Shown one piece after another: positions 56,939-64,000 of a DNA stretch of 64,000 nucleotides. A model generated the notes under the pieces. That model did not search any database. It was not told the origin of the DNA and was given only the letters and a program-made list of their open reading frames with translations. Position 1 is the first letter of the stretch, and each line of letters starts with the position of its first letter. Location of the stretch: contig DATLJD010000002.1 of assembly GCA_035539135.1 (NCBI GenBank), positions 62,001 to 126,000 on the forward strand, written 5' to 3'. A program made the translations under genes and the position numbers. The DNA comes from JABFWF01 sp035539135. Lineage in GTDB: Bacteria; Pseudomonadota; Gammaproteobacteria; Xanthomonadales; Xanthomonadaceae.

Positions 56939-57014
56939 GCTGCTTTTTGGCTCTTTTCGTAGCAATGCGGAGCGATAGGCGACAATGGGTCCCTGCCTGT
57001 CCGCTCGCGACCCC

Positions 57015-57707
57015 ATGAAGCTGCTCGCCTTCGAGACCGCCACCGAAGCCTGCTCCGTCGCGCTGTGGCTCGATGGCGAGCTGCGCGAGCGCTTCGAGCT
57101 CGCGCCGCGACGCCATGCCGAGCTGGCGCTGCCGTGGGCCGAGCAGTTGCTCGCCGAGGCCGGCGTCGCCCGCGCGGAGCTCGATGCGATCGCGGTCGGA
57201 CGCGGGCCCGGCGCCTTCACCGGCGTGCGCCTGGCGATCGCGCTGGGGCAGGGCATCGCGCTGGCGCTGGACCGGCCGCTGGTGCCGGTGTCGACCCTCG
57301 CCGCGCTGGCGGAGGAGGCCGTAGGGGGGCGCGTGCTGACGGCGATCGACGCGCGCATGGGCGAGGTCTACCTCGGCGCGTTCGCGCGCGGGGACGACGG
57401 ACTGCAGCCGCTGGCGCCGGAAACGGTGGTGGCGCCGGCCGTGGCCGAAGCCCCGGAAGGCATCGGCTGGGACGCGGTGGGCACCGGCTTCGCCGCGGCC
57501 GACGGCGCCCTGCAGGCGCGGCTGGCCGGGCGCCTGGCGCGGGTCGACGCGGCAGCGTTGCCGCGCGCCGCCGCCATCGCCCGCCTCGGCGCGCAGGCCT
57601 TCGCGCGCGGCGAGGGCCTGCCGCCCGAGCGCGTGGAACCCGCCTACCTGCGCGACAACGTCGCCCTCACCCTGCGCCAGCAGCAGGCGCTGCGCGACGC
57701 GCGTTGA
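57015..57707 (+). CDS. tsaB: tRNA threonylcarbamoyladenosine biosynthesis protein TsaB
   Basis: This 230-residue ASKHA-fold protein partners TsaD in forming t6A37 of ANN-decoding tRNAs. The N-terminal MKLLAFETATEACSVAL, GRGPGAFTGVRLAIALGQGIALALD and AIDARMGEVYLGAF are family motifs. ATG 57015 was preferred to an in-frame ATG at 56985 because the conserved fold begins there. It lies 570 bases after yoaA, isolated by repeats, and ends 10 bases before the stop of the convergent membrane gene. Confidence 0.93.
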   Translation: MKLLAFETATEACSVALWLDGELRERFELAPRRHAELALPWAEQLLAEAGVARAELDAIAVGRGPGAFTGVRLAIALGQGIALALDRPLVPVSTLAALAEEAVGGRVLTAIDARMGEVYLGAFARGDDGLQPLAPETVVAPAVAEAPEGIGWDAVGTGFAAADGALQARLAGRLARVDAAALPRAAAIARLGAQAFARGEGLPPERVEPAYLRDNVALTLRQQQALRDAR

Positions 57708-57717
57708 ACGCGCGGCC

Positions 57718-58281
57718 TCAGGCCAGGCGCAGGAACAGCAACAGGATGTAGGCGCACAGCGTTGCCAGCGCCGAGACCGCGAACCACAGATCGAAGCGCG
57801 CGCCGCGGGCCCGCAATGCCGCCAGCGCCGCCGCCGCCAGGCCCATGCGGAACCAGCCGTCGGCATCGGTCGGCCAGCGGCCGTCGTGCACGGTTTCCTC
57901 GATCAGGCTGACCAGCGGCAGCAGGGCCAGCAACGGATAGAACCAGCGCCGGTTGTGGGCGAAGTGCGCACGCAGGTCGCGCTCGCCGTGCTCCTCCAGG
58001 TCGGGCAGCACCAGGTAGCTGAGCAGGAACGCGGTGACCGGGATCAGCAGGTAGAGCAGGAAGGCGAAGAAGGTCCAGGTTTCCTGGCTGCGGCGGTCGA
58101 AGCCGACCCACCAGATCTGGATGTTGGCCAGCAAAAGGAAGCCGAGCCACGCCAGCACCGTGCCGTCCAGGCGGATCCGCTCGCGCTGCTGCACCAGCCT
58201 TGCGGACGACGACAGCAGGTGGGTCAGCGCCAGGCCGACGATGATCGAGACCAGCACCGACAGGTATTCGAACGGGGTCAT
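57718..58281 (-). CDS. Conserved membrane protein of unknown function
   Basis: This 187-residue protein has about five membrane helices. Its N-terminal MTPFEYLSVLVSIIVGLALTHLL is a characteristic start of small membrane proteins with no assigned role. Its ATG is one base from the tonB stop, so it is the third gene of the gshB-tonB unit. No catalytic motif is visible. Its place after tonB makes an accessory role in envelope energy coupling conceivable but unproven. Confidence 0.7.
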   Translation of the reverse strand: MTPFEYLSVLVSIIVGLALTHLLSSSARLVQQRERIRLDGTVLAWLGFLLLANIQIWWVGFDRRSQETWTFFAFLLYLLIPVTAFLLSYLVLPDLEEHGERDLRAHFAHNRRWFYPLLALLPLVSLIEETVHDGRWPTDADGWFRMGLAAAALAALRARGARFDLWFAVSALATLCAYILLLFLRLA

Positions 58282-58282
58282 G

Positions 58283-59215
58283 TCAGCGGTCGTCGCGCAG
58301 GGTGCCGCCGGGCAGGAACTGCCAGGTGCGCACCACGTTGAGGATGTCCGGGTCCTCCGCGGTCTTCGGCAAGGGCGGGTAGGGCTCGGCCAGGCGGGCG
58401 ATGCGCAGCGCGGCCTCGTCCAGCAGCGGGATGCCGCTGGTCTGCACGATATCGGCGCGCTCGACCGAGCCGTCGCGGCGGATGCCGACGTTGATCACCA
58501 CCGTGCCGCGAAGGCGCCGCCGGCGCGCCTCGTCCGGGTAGTTGAGGTTGCCGACGCGCTCGGCGCGGTCGACCCAGGCGCGCAGGTAGGCGGCCCAGGC
58601 GTATTCCTTCGTGCTCGCCGAGACGAACTTGCGGCTGGGGCGCTTGGCGTAGCGTTCCGAGCGCAGATGGATCTCCGCGGCCAGCCGCGCCATCGCCATG
58701 TCGCGGTCGATCCGCTCGCGGCCCGGCGGCAGCGCGTCCGGCGGCGCCTGCGGGGTGGCGCGCGGCTGCGGCGTCGCGGCCTGGCCGCGCACGCTGGTCA
58801 CCACCCGGGTCTGCGGCGGCGGTTGCGGCGCCGGCGCCTGGGCGCGCAGCTCGCGCGGGGCGACGCCGGGATCGGGCTTCACCACCAGGCCGAGGTCGGT
58901 GTCGCGCGGACGGCTGGTCTTGTCGCTCTCGCCGCCGCCCTGGTTGCTGGCTTGGGCGAGGAAGTCGGCCTGCTTCGGCGTCAGCGGCGTCGTGGTCTGG
59001 GTCAGGATCACGTCCAGGGTCGGCATCACCGGCGCGGCGTCCTCCAGGGCGAAGCCGACGCCGAGGATCGCCAGTCCGTGCAGCAGCAGCGACAGGACCA
59101 GGGTGGCGCTGAGCCGCTCCCGCTCGCCGACCTGCGGCCGCGGCGCGACGGCGACCGCGTTCACGGCTGCCCGGCCGGGCGCGGGGCCGGCACGCGGATT
59201 GCAGGAAGCGGGCAT
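58283..59215 (-). CDS. tonB: TonB-family energy transducer
   Basis: This 310-residue protein has an N-terminal cytoplasmic tail, one membrane helix (about 36-55: SATLVLSLLLHGLAILGVGF with the TonB His in LLLHG), a Pro-rich periplasmic spacer and a C-terminal TonB domain (YPDEARRRRLRGTVVINVGIRRDGSVERADIVQTSG...WQFLPG). ATG 59215 lies 16 bases after the gshB stop; GTG 59164 is an alternative. exbB/exbD are not adjacent. It would energise receptors such as BtuB. The central region is longer than in classic TonB and has an unusual charged helix (about 185-230). Confidence 0.88.
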   Translation of the reverse strand: MPASCNPRAGPAPGRAAVNAVAVAPRPQVGERERLSATLVLSLLLHGLAILGVGFALEDAAPVMPTLDVILTQTTTPLTPKQADFLAQASNQGGGESDKTSRPRDTDLGLVVKPDPGVAPRELRAQAPAPQPPPQTRVVTSVRGQAATPQPRATPQAPPDALPPGRERIDRDMAMARLAAEIHLRSERYAKRPSRKFVSASTKEYAWAAYLRAWVDRAERVGNLNYPDEARRRRLRGTVVINVGIRRDGSVERADIVQTSGIPLLDEAALRIARLAEPYPPLPKTAEDPDILNVVRTWQFLPGGTLRDDR

Positions 59216-59231
59216 GCCCCACGCATCGCCG

Positions 59232-60179
59232 TCACCCGCAGCGCGCCTCGATGGCATCGAACAGGCTGCCCGCGATGTTCAGCCCGAACTGCTTGTCCAG
59301 TTCGCGGATGCAGGTCGGGCTGGTCACGTTGACCTCGGTCAGCCAGTCGCCGATCACGTCCAGGCCGACGAACAGCATCCCGCGCTTCTTCATCTCCGGG
59401 CCGACCTGGGCGGCGATCCAGCGGTCGCGCTCCGACAGCGGCCGGCCCTCGCCGCGGCCGCCGGCGGCGAGGTTGCCGCGGAACTCGTCGCCCTGCGGGA
59501 TCCGCGCCAGGCAGTAGTCCACCGGCAACCCGTCGACCAGCAGGATGCGCTTGTCGCCTTCCGCGATCTCCGGCAGGTAACGCTGGGCCATCGCCAGGTG
59601 GCGGCCGCCGCCGGTCAGGGTCTCGAGGATGACGTTGAGGTTGGGGTCGCCGGCGCGGGTGCGGAAGATCGAGCGCCCGCCCATCCCGTCCAGCGGCTTG
59701 AGCACCGCCTCGCCGTGCTCGTCGACGAAGGCCTTGAGGGCGGCGGCGTCGCGGCTGACCAGGGTCGGCGGGCAGCACTGCGGGAACAGCTGGGCGGCCA
59801 GCTTCTCGTTGTAGTCGCGCAGGCCGGCGGGGTCGTTGACCACCAGTGCGCCGGCGGCCTGGGCGAGGCCCAGGACCTGGGTGTCGTGCAGGTAGTCGGC
59901 GTCCACCGGCGGGTCGGTGCGCATCAGGACCACGTCGCCGCGGCCGAGCGGCCTGCGCGCGGCCTCGCCGAGGCTGAACCAGCCGGCCGGGTCGTCGCGC
60001 ACCGCCAGCGGGGCGAGCAGCGCCTCGGCCACGCCGTCGCGCACGCCCAGCCCCCCGGGGACGACGTAATGCAGCGCATGCCCCCGCCGCTGCGCTTCCA
60101 GCAGCATCGCGAAGGTCGAGTCCTTGGCGATCCGGATCTGTGCGATCGGATCCATCACCACGACGATCTGGAGCGGCAT
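59232..60179 (-). CDS. gshB: Glutathione synthetase
   Basis: This 315-residue ATP-grasp enzyme joins gamma-Glu-Cys and glycine. Motifs: VVMDPIAQIRIAKDSTFAML at the start, MRTDPPVDADYLHDTQVL, VLKPLDGMGGRSIFR (ATP-binding loop) and GLDVIGDWLTEVNVTSPT (Mg-binding Asn). Length matches E. coli (316). The first gene of the gshB-tonB-membrane protein unit, divergent from pilG, an order typical of Xanthomonadaceae. Confidence 0.97.
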   Translation of the reverse strand: MPLQIVVVMDPIAQIRIAKDSTFAMLLEAQRRGHALHYVVPGGLGVRDGVAEALLAPLAVRDDPAGWFSLGEAARRPLGRGDVVLMRTDPPVDADYLHDTQVLGLAQAAGALVVNDPAGLRDYNEKLAAQLFPQCCPPTLVSRDAAALKAFVDEHGEAVLKPLDGMGGRSIFRTRAGDPNLNVILETLTGGGRHLAMAQRYLPEIAEGDKRILLVDGLPVDYCLARIPQGDEFRGNLAAGGRGEGRPLSERDRWIAAQVGPEMKKRGMLFVGLDVIGDWLTEVNVTSPTCIRELDKQFGLNIAGSLFDAIEARCG

Positions 60180-60276
60180 GTGACCTTCCGCGGCAACAGC
60201 CGCCGCATGGTAGCAGGGGCATCCGTGCGCCGCCTCGCGTTATTGCGTTTATCTTTGTGGAACCGCTCACAATCCC

Positions 60277-60305
60277 TTGACAGCCCCGCCCGGGGCTGGG
60301 ATATA
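60277..60305 (+). promoter_or_regulatory. Promoter of the pil-chp chemosensory operon
   Basis: A perfect -35 TTGACA (60277-60282) and -10 GATATA (60300-60305) are 17 bases apart. The spacer contains an exact inverted repeat AGCCCCG-N2-CGGGGCT (60282-60297), a possible operator or hairpin. The start would be about 45 bases before the pilG ATG. Confidence 0.75.
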
Positions 60306-60358
60306 GGCATTTCGCAGCGGCGCCGGCAGTCACGAAGCGTCGCGCATGGGGAGCAGCA

Positions 60359-60760
60359 ATGACGCCAGACGAAAGCCGCGCCGGCAGCCTCGACGGGCTC
60401 CGCGTGATGGTCATCGACGACTCGAAGACGATCCGCCGCACCGCCGAGACCCTGCTCAAGCGCGAAGGGGCCGACGTGGTCACGGCGACCGACGGCTTCG
60501 AGGCGCTGGCCAAGATCGCCGACCAGCAGCCGCAGATCATCTTCGTCGACATCATGATGCCGCGCCTGGACGGCTACCAGACCTGCGCGCTGATCAAGAA
60601 CAACCAGCTGTTCAAGAACACGCCGGTGATCATGCTGTCGTCCAAGGACGGCCTGTTCGACAAGGCGCGCGGCCGCATCGTCGGCTCCGAGCAGTACGTC
60701 ACCAAACCGTTCACGCGCGAGGAACTCCTCGACGCGATCCGCAAACACGTCAATGCCTGA
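60359..60760 (+). CDS. pilG: Twitching motility response regulator PilG
   Basis: This 133-residue single receiver domain has acidic pocket Asp20/Asp21, acceptor Asp64 (IIFVDIMMPRLDGY), switch Thr/Ser in IMLSSKDG and Lys in YVTKPFT. The N-terminal 15 residues precede the fold. It is the CheY-like regulator of type IV pilus extension in the Pil-Chp system. First gene of the operon; GAGCAGC is just upstream of ATG 60359. Confidence 0.95.
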   Translation: MTPDESRAGSLDGLRVMVIDDSKTIRRTAETLLKREGADVVTATDGFEALAKIADQQPQIIFVDIMMPRLDGYQTCALIKNNQLFKNTPVIMLSSKDGLFDKARGRIVGSEQYVTKPFTREELLDAIRKHVNA

Positions 60761-60778
60761 CCGGGGGGCAGGGCTCGC

Positions 60779-61144
60779 ATGGCACGCATTCTCCTGATCG
60801 AGGACTCGCCGACCGACACGGCGGTGCTCACCCAGCTGCTGGAACGCAACGGCCACCAGGTGCTGACGTCCGGCAGCGCCGAGGACGGCATCGAGGTCTG
60901 CAAGCGCGAGCAGCCCGACCTCGTGCTGATGGACGTCGTCCTGCCCGGCATGAACGGCTTCCAGGCCACCCGCGCGCTGTCGCGCGACGGCGCGACCAGC
61001 GCCATCCCGGTGCTGATCGTCAGCACCAAGGGCATGGAGACCGACCGCGCCTGGGGCCTGCGCCAGGGCGCCAAGGACTACATCGTCAAGCCGCCGAACG
61101 AGGATGCGCTGATCGGCCGCATCAACGAACTGCTCGGTGCCTGA
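60779..61144 (+). CDS. pilH: Twitching motility response regulator PilH
   Basis: This 121-residue receiver domain has Asp9, acceptor Asp52 (LVLMDVVLPGMNGF) and Lys in YIVKPPNE. It is the CheY-like partner of PilG, thought to favour pilus retraction or act as a phosphate sink. It starts 18 bases after pilG with AGGGC upstream. Confidence 0.95.
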   Translation: MARILLIEDSPTDTAVLTQLLERNGHQVLTSGSAEDGIEVCKREQPDLVLMDVVLPGMNGFQATRALSRDGATSAIPVLIVSTKGMETDRAWGLRQGAKDYIVKPPNEDALIGRINELLGA

Positions 61145-61145
61145 C

Positions 61146-61685
61146 ATGGCCAGGCAGCACGGCCCGTTCGACATCCTCGCCGACTACGAGCGGCGCTCGC
61201 TCGCGCACGTCGCCGGCCTGCCCGAGCAGCTGGATGCGCCGGGCCTGTGGCGCGGCGTGGGTTACCGCATCGGCAAGCGCCGGCTGGCCTCGGGCTTCGG
61301 CGAGGTGGTCGAGATCCTGCCGATGCCGGCGGTCACCCCGGTGCCCGGCGCGCAGCCGTGGATGCTGGGCGTCGCCAACATCCGCGGCAACCTGCTGCCG
61401 ATCGTCGACCTCAAGCAGTTCCTGGAAGGCGAGCGCACCGTGCTGCACGAGGGCCAGCGCGTGCTGATCGTGCGCCAGCCCGGCGGCGACGTCGCCGTCA
61501 CCATCGACGAACTGTTCGGCCAGCGCAGCTTCGTCGAGGAGCAGCTGACCGACGCCGCACCGCTGGCCGAGGGCCGCTACGCCCACTTCATCGACCGCGC
61601 CTACCGCCTGGCCGACACCGACTGGGGCGTCTTCAGCCTCGACCGTCTCGCCCGCACCCCCGAATTCAGACAAGCCGCGGCGTGA
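61146..61685 (+). CDS. pilI: CheW-like adaptor PilI
   Basis: This 179-residue CheW domain protein couples PilJ to the ChpA kinase. Conserved stretches are RIGKRRLASGFGEVVEIL, MLGVANIRGNLLPIVDLKQFL and YAHFIDRAYRLADTDWGVFSL. ATG 61146 lies one base after the pilH stop; the in-frame GTG 61137 is inside pilH and less likely. Confidence 0.93.
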   Translation: MARQHGPFDILADYERRSLAHVAGLPEQLDAPGLWRGVGYRIGKRRLASGFGEVVEILPMPAVTPVPGAQPWMLGVANIRGNLLPIVDLKQFLEGERTVLHEGQRVLIVRQPGGDVAVTIDELFGQRSFVEEQLTDAAPLAEGRYAHFIDRAYRLADTDWGVFSLDRLARTPEFRQAAA

Positions 61686-61710
61686 CCGCGCAAGAGCAGA
61701 GGTAACACCC

Positions 61711-63732
61711 ATGAGCACTGCAGTGGAAAACGTCGCCGGCAAGGGTCGCAACGTCGGCACCAACCTCTGGATCTGGCTGCTGGTCATCTCCCTGATCGTG
61801 TTCGCCGGCAACACCCTGTACGCCACCACCAAGGCGGCGCGACTGGGCGGCGCGAGCACCGCGGCCTCGAGCCTGCAGGTGAACTCGCAGAAGCTCGCCA
61901 ACCAGGGCCGCGAGGCGGTCGGCGGCAACGCCGCGTCCTTCGCCGAGTTCAAGAAGACCCGCGCGCAGATCGCCGACGACATCGCCCTGCTCAACAGCCG
62001 CTTCGGCCAGACCGCCGACGTCGCCGGCCCGATCCAGGACGTGACCCAGACCTGGGCCCCGCTGGCCAAGGGCGCCGACCAGGTGATCGCGTCCGAACAG
62101 GCGGTGCTGGGCCTCGCCGGCCACGCCGACAGCTTCTCCAGGAAGGTGCCGCAGCTGCAGGCGCAGCTCGACGAAGTGGTGCGCGCGATGTCGGCCTCCG
62201 GCTCGCCCTCCTCGCAGATCTACATCGCCCTGCGCGAGGTGGTGACCGCCGCGACCATGGCGCGGCGCGTCACCGAGGTCCAGGCCGGCGGCCCCACCGC
62301 CTCGGTCGCGGGCGACGCGCTGGCGCGCGACGCCGGCGTGTTCCAGCAGGTGCTCGACGGCCTGCGCGAGGGCGACGCCGCCCTCAACGTGCAGAAGCTG
62401 ACCAACCCCGCCGCGGTCGCCTCCCTCAACCAGGCGGCGACCCAGTGGGCGGAAATGAAGAAGGACCTCGACGCGATCCTCGGTTCGTCGCAGGCCCTGT
62501 TCCGGGCGCAGACCGCCGCCGCGGCGATCACCGACGGCTCCAACAAGCTGCTGGCCGACAGCGAGCGCCTGTTCCGCGCGCTGACCGCGTTCGGCTCGCT
62601 GAAGGACACCAGCATCATCGGCGGCGTGTGGGTCTCGATCGCGTCCGGCGCGCTGGCGCTGTTCTCGATCGTCATGCTGGTGCTCAGCCTGAACCGCGCC
62701 CAGCGCAAGCGCTTCGAAACCACGATGGAACTCAACAACCGCAACCAGGAGGCGATCATGCGCCTGCTGGACGAGATGGGTTCGCTCGCGGAAGGCGACC
62801 TGACCGTGAAGGCGACCGTGACCGAGGACATGACCGGCGCGATCGCGGACTCGATCAACTTCGCGGTCGAACAGCTGCGCAGCCTGGTGGCGACGATCAA
62901 CGACACCTCGGTGCAGGTCGCGGCCAGCGCGCAGGAAACGCAGGCGACCGCGATGCACCTCGCCGAGGCCGCCGAGCACCAGGCGCAGGAGATCAACTCC
63001 GCCTCCGACCGCATCAGCGAGATCGCGGAGAGCATCAACCAGGTGTCGCGCAACTCCGCCGAGTCCGCGGAAGTGGCGCAGCGCTCGGTGCAGATCGCGA
63101 CCAACGGCGCCGGCGTCGTGCGCCAGACGATCGCCGGCATGGACTCGATCCGCGACCAGATCCAGGAAACCTCCAAGCGCATCAAGCGCCTGGGCGAGTC
63201 CTCGCAGGAAATCGGCTCGATCGTCGAACTGATCAACGACATCTCGGAGCAGACCAACATCCTCGCGCTGAACGCGGCGATCCAGGCGGCCTCGGCCGGC
63301 GAGGCGGGCCGCGGCTTCGCGGTGGTCGCCGACGAGGTGCAGCGGCTCGCGGAGCGCGCGTCCAACGCGACCAAGCGCATCGAGACGCTGGTGCAGACGA
63401 TTCAGTCCGATACCAACGAGGCCGTCAGCTCGATGGAGCAGACGACCTCCGAGGTGGTCGCGGGCGCGCGCCTCGCCGAGGACGCGGGGACCGCGCTGGG
63501 CGAGATCGAAAAGGTGTCGGCCGACCTGTCCAACCTGATTCAGGGCATCTCGGCGGCTGCGCAGCAGCAGTCCAGCGCGGCGACCAACATCACCGCGACG
63601 ATGAACACGATCCAGCAGATCACCTCGCAGACCTCGCAGGGCGCGAACCAGACCGCCGAGTCGATCGGCAACCTGGCGCAGCTGGCCGCGGACCTGCGCC
63701 GTTCGGTCGCCGACTTCAAGCTGCCGGCCTGA
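61711..63732 (+). CDS. pilJ: Methyl-accepting chemotaxis protein PilJ
   Basis: This 673-residue receptor has an N-terminal membrane helix (about 19-40), a large periplasmic PilJ-type domain (about 40-300, helical, with repeated Gln/Ala-rich helices), a second membrane helix (about 305-325) and HAMP. The cytoplasmic hairpin tip is EQTNILALNAAIQAASAGEAGRGFAVVADEVQRL. It ends without an NWETF-type pentapeptide. It likely senses surface contact or pilin state and signals through PilI to ChpA. AGAGGTAACACCC precedes ATG 61711. Confidence 0.95.
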   Translation: MSTAVENVAGKGRNVGTNLWIWLLVISLIVFAGNTLYATTKAARLGGASTAASSLQVNSQKLANQGREAVGGNAASFAEFKKTRAQIADDIALLNSRFGQTADVAGPIQDVTQTWAPLAKGADQVIASEQAVLGLAGHADSFSRKVPQLQAQLDEVVRAMSASGSPSSQIYIALREVVTAATMARRVTEVQAGGPTASVAGDALARDAGVFQQVLDGLREGDAALNVQKLTNPAAVASLNQAATQWAEMKKDLDAILGSSQALFRAQTAAAAITDGSNKLLADSERLFRALTAFGSLKDTSIIGGVWVSIASGALALFSIVMLVLSLNRAQRKRFETTMELNNRNQEAIMRLLDEMGSLAEGDLTVKATVTEDMTGAIADSINFAVEQLRSLVATINDTSVQVAASAQETQATAMHLAEAAEHQAQEINSASDRISEIAESINQVSRNSAESAEVAQRSVQIATNGAGVVRQTIAGMDSIRDQIQETSKRIKRLGESSQEIGSIVELINDISEQTNILALNAAIQAASAGEAGRGFAVVADEVQRLAERASNATKRIETLVQTIQSDTNEAVSSMEQTTSEVVAGARLAEDAGTALGEIEKVSADLSNLIQGISAAAQQQSSAATNITATMNTIQQITSQTSQGANQTAESIGNLAQLAADLRRSVADFKLPA

Positions 63733-63829
63733 GCGCTCGCGAGTAGGGCATCGAAATGAACATGGCCGCGAAAGCCTGCCGCAAGGCCGCACGCCACGAC
63801 GCGCGCGCCGCATCCCTGGGAGGCGGACG

Positions 63830-64000
63830 ATGACGACTGCCCTGCGCGACGCCATCGACTACACCACCCTGGGGTGGGTCAAGCCGGAACTCGACGAGAC
63901 CCTGCGCCAGGCGCGGATCGAGATCGAGGCCTTCGCCGAGGACCCCGCCGACGCCAGCCGGATGCGCTTCTGCGCGGGCTTCCTGCACCAGGTGCAGGGC
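63830..64000 (+). CDS. CheA-like hybrid kinase of the Pil-Chp system (5' end only)
   Basis: The first 57 codons run off the window end. The peptide (MTTALRDAIDYTTLGWVKPELDETL ... FCAGFLHQVQG) resembles the FimL-like N-terminal domain that begins ChpA/PilL kinases. Gene order pilG-H-I-J-then-kinase supports it. GGAGGCGG precedes ATG 63830 by a few bases. The 97-base gap after pilJ shows no terminator, so it is in the same operon. Confidence 0.8.
   Translation, partial: MTTALRDAIDYTTLGWVKPELDETLRQARIEIEAFAEDPADASRMRFCAGFLHQVQG

Noticed and set aside
56313..56978. Small open frames with peptides such as PPWTDLRRVLAASP within the repeat cluster
   Set aside because: They are encoded twice by the tandem ~95-base repeats and interrupted by indels, so they reflect DNA repeats and not protein selection.

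Overview
This window is GC-rich chromosomal DNA of a gammaproteobacterium, most likely from the Xanthomonadaceae/Lysobacteraceae (Lysobacter- or Luteimonas-like). That placement is inferred from the gene set (gshB next to tonB and pilGHIJ-chpA, a lipoyl-domain-fused dihydrolipoyl dehydrogenase, a complete atp operon followed by glmU/glmS) and from high-GC coding with TAGACT-type -10 boxes. It was not checked by any database search. I see no phage, insertion sequence, CRISPR array, tRNA or rRNA. It is mostly a core chromosome segment, with a few accessory-looking loci and several families of short intergenic repeats.

Layout: 1-5430 holds a DMT transporter, a Nei/Fpg-type DNA glycosylase with a histone-like tail, and the E2 and E3 genes of pyruvate dehydrogenase. 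5560-13050 is the complete F1Fo ATP synthase operon (atpI-B-E-F-H-A-G-D-C), with a promoter and a terminator; atpD is flanked by hairpin repeats. 13070-16900 holds a GtrA-like protein, a polytopic GT-C-like membrane protein and glmU. 16900-24330, on the minus strand, is a six-gene cluster: membrane fusion adaptor, ABC ATPase, two FtsX/MacB-type permeases, an NtrC-type response regulator and its histidine kinase. It is headed by a good sigma-54 promoter match with upstream inverted repeats, and glmS diverges from it. 26400-30370 holds btuB under a cobalamin riboswitch, a TfoX C-terminal-domain protein, a free-methionine sulfoxide reductase and bioD. 30410-34745 is an RND efflux adaptor and pump.

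34850-45200 holds a phasin, queD, dps, the RNA helicase hrpA, ybbP-ybbA with divergent tesA, and a small exported protein. 45300-56440 holds relA, a membrane-anchored TPR-like protein, a two-domain glycosyltransferase, mrcB (PBP1b), a TPR lipoprotein and a YoaA/DinG-type Fe-S helicase. 56443-57014 is a 570-base repeat cluster. 57015-64000 holds tsaB, then a minus-strand gshB-tonB-membrane protein operon, then the plus-strand type IV pilus chemosensory operon pilG-H-I-J and the first 57 codons of the CheA-like kinase gene.

The most notable observations are these. The same REP-like inverted doublet is carried in frame inside two unrelated essential-type proteins (LpdA linker and HrpA). The ABC export/two-component locus looks self-regulated through sigma-54 and has no recognisable substrate. 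bioD and msrC appear to be divergent leaderless messages. The repeat cluster ahead of tsaB is dense and layered.
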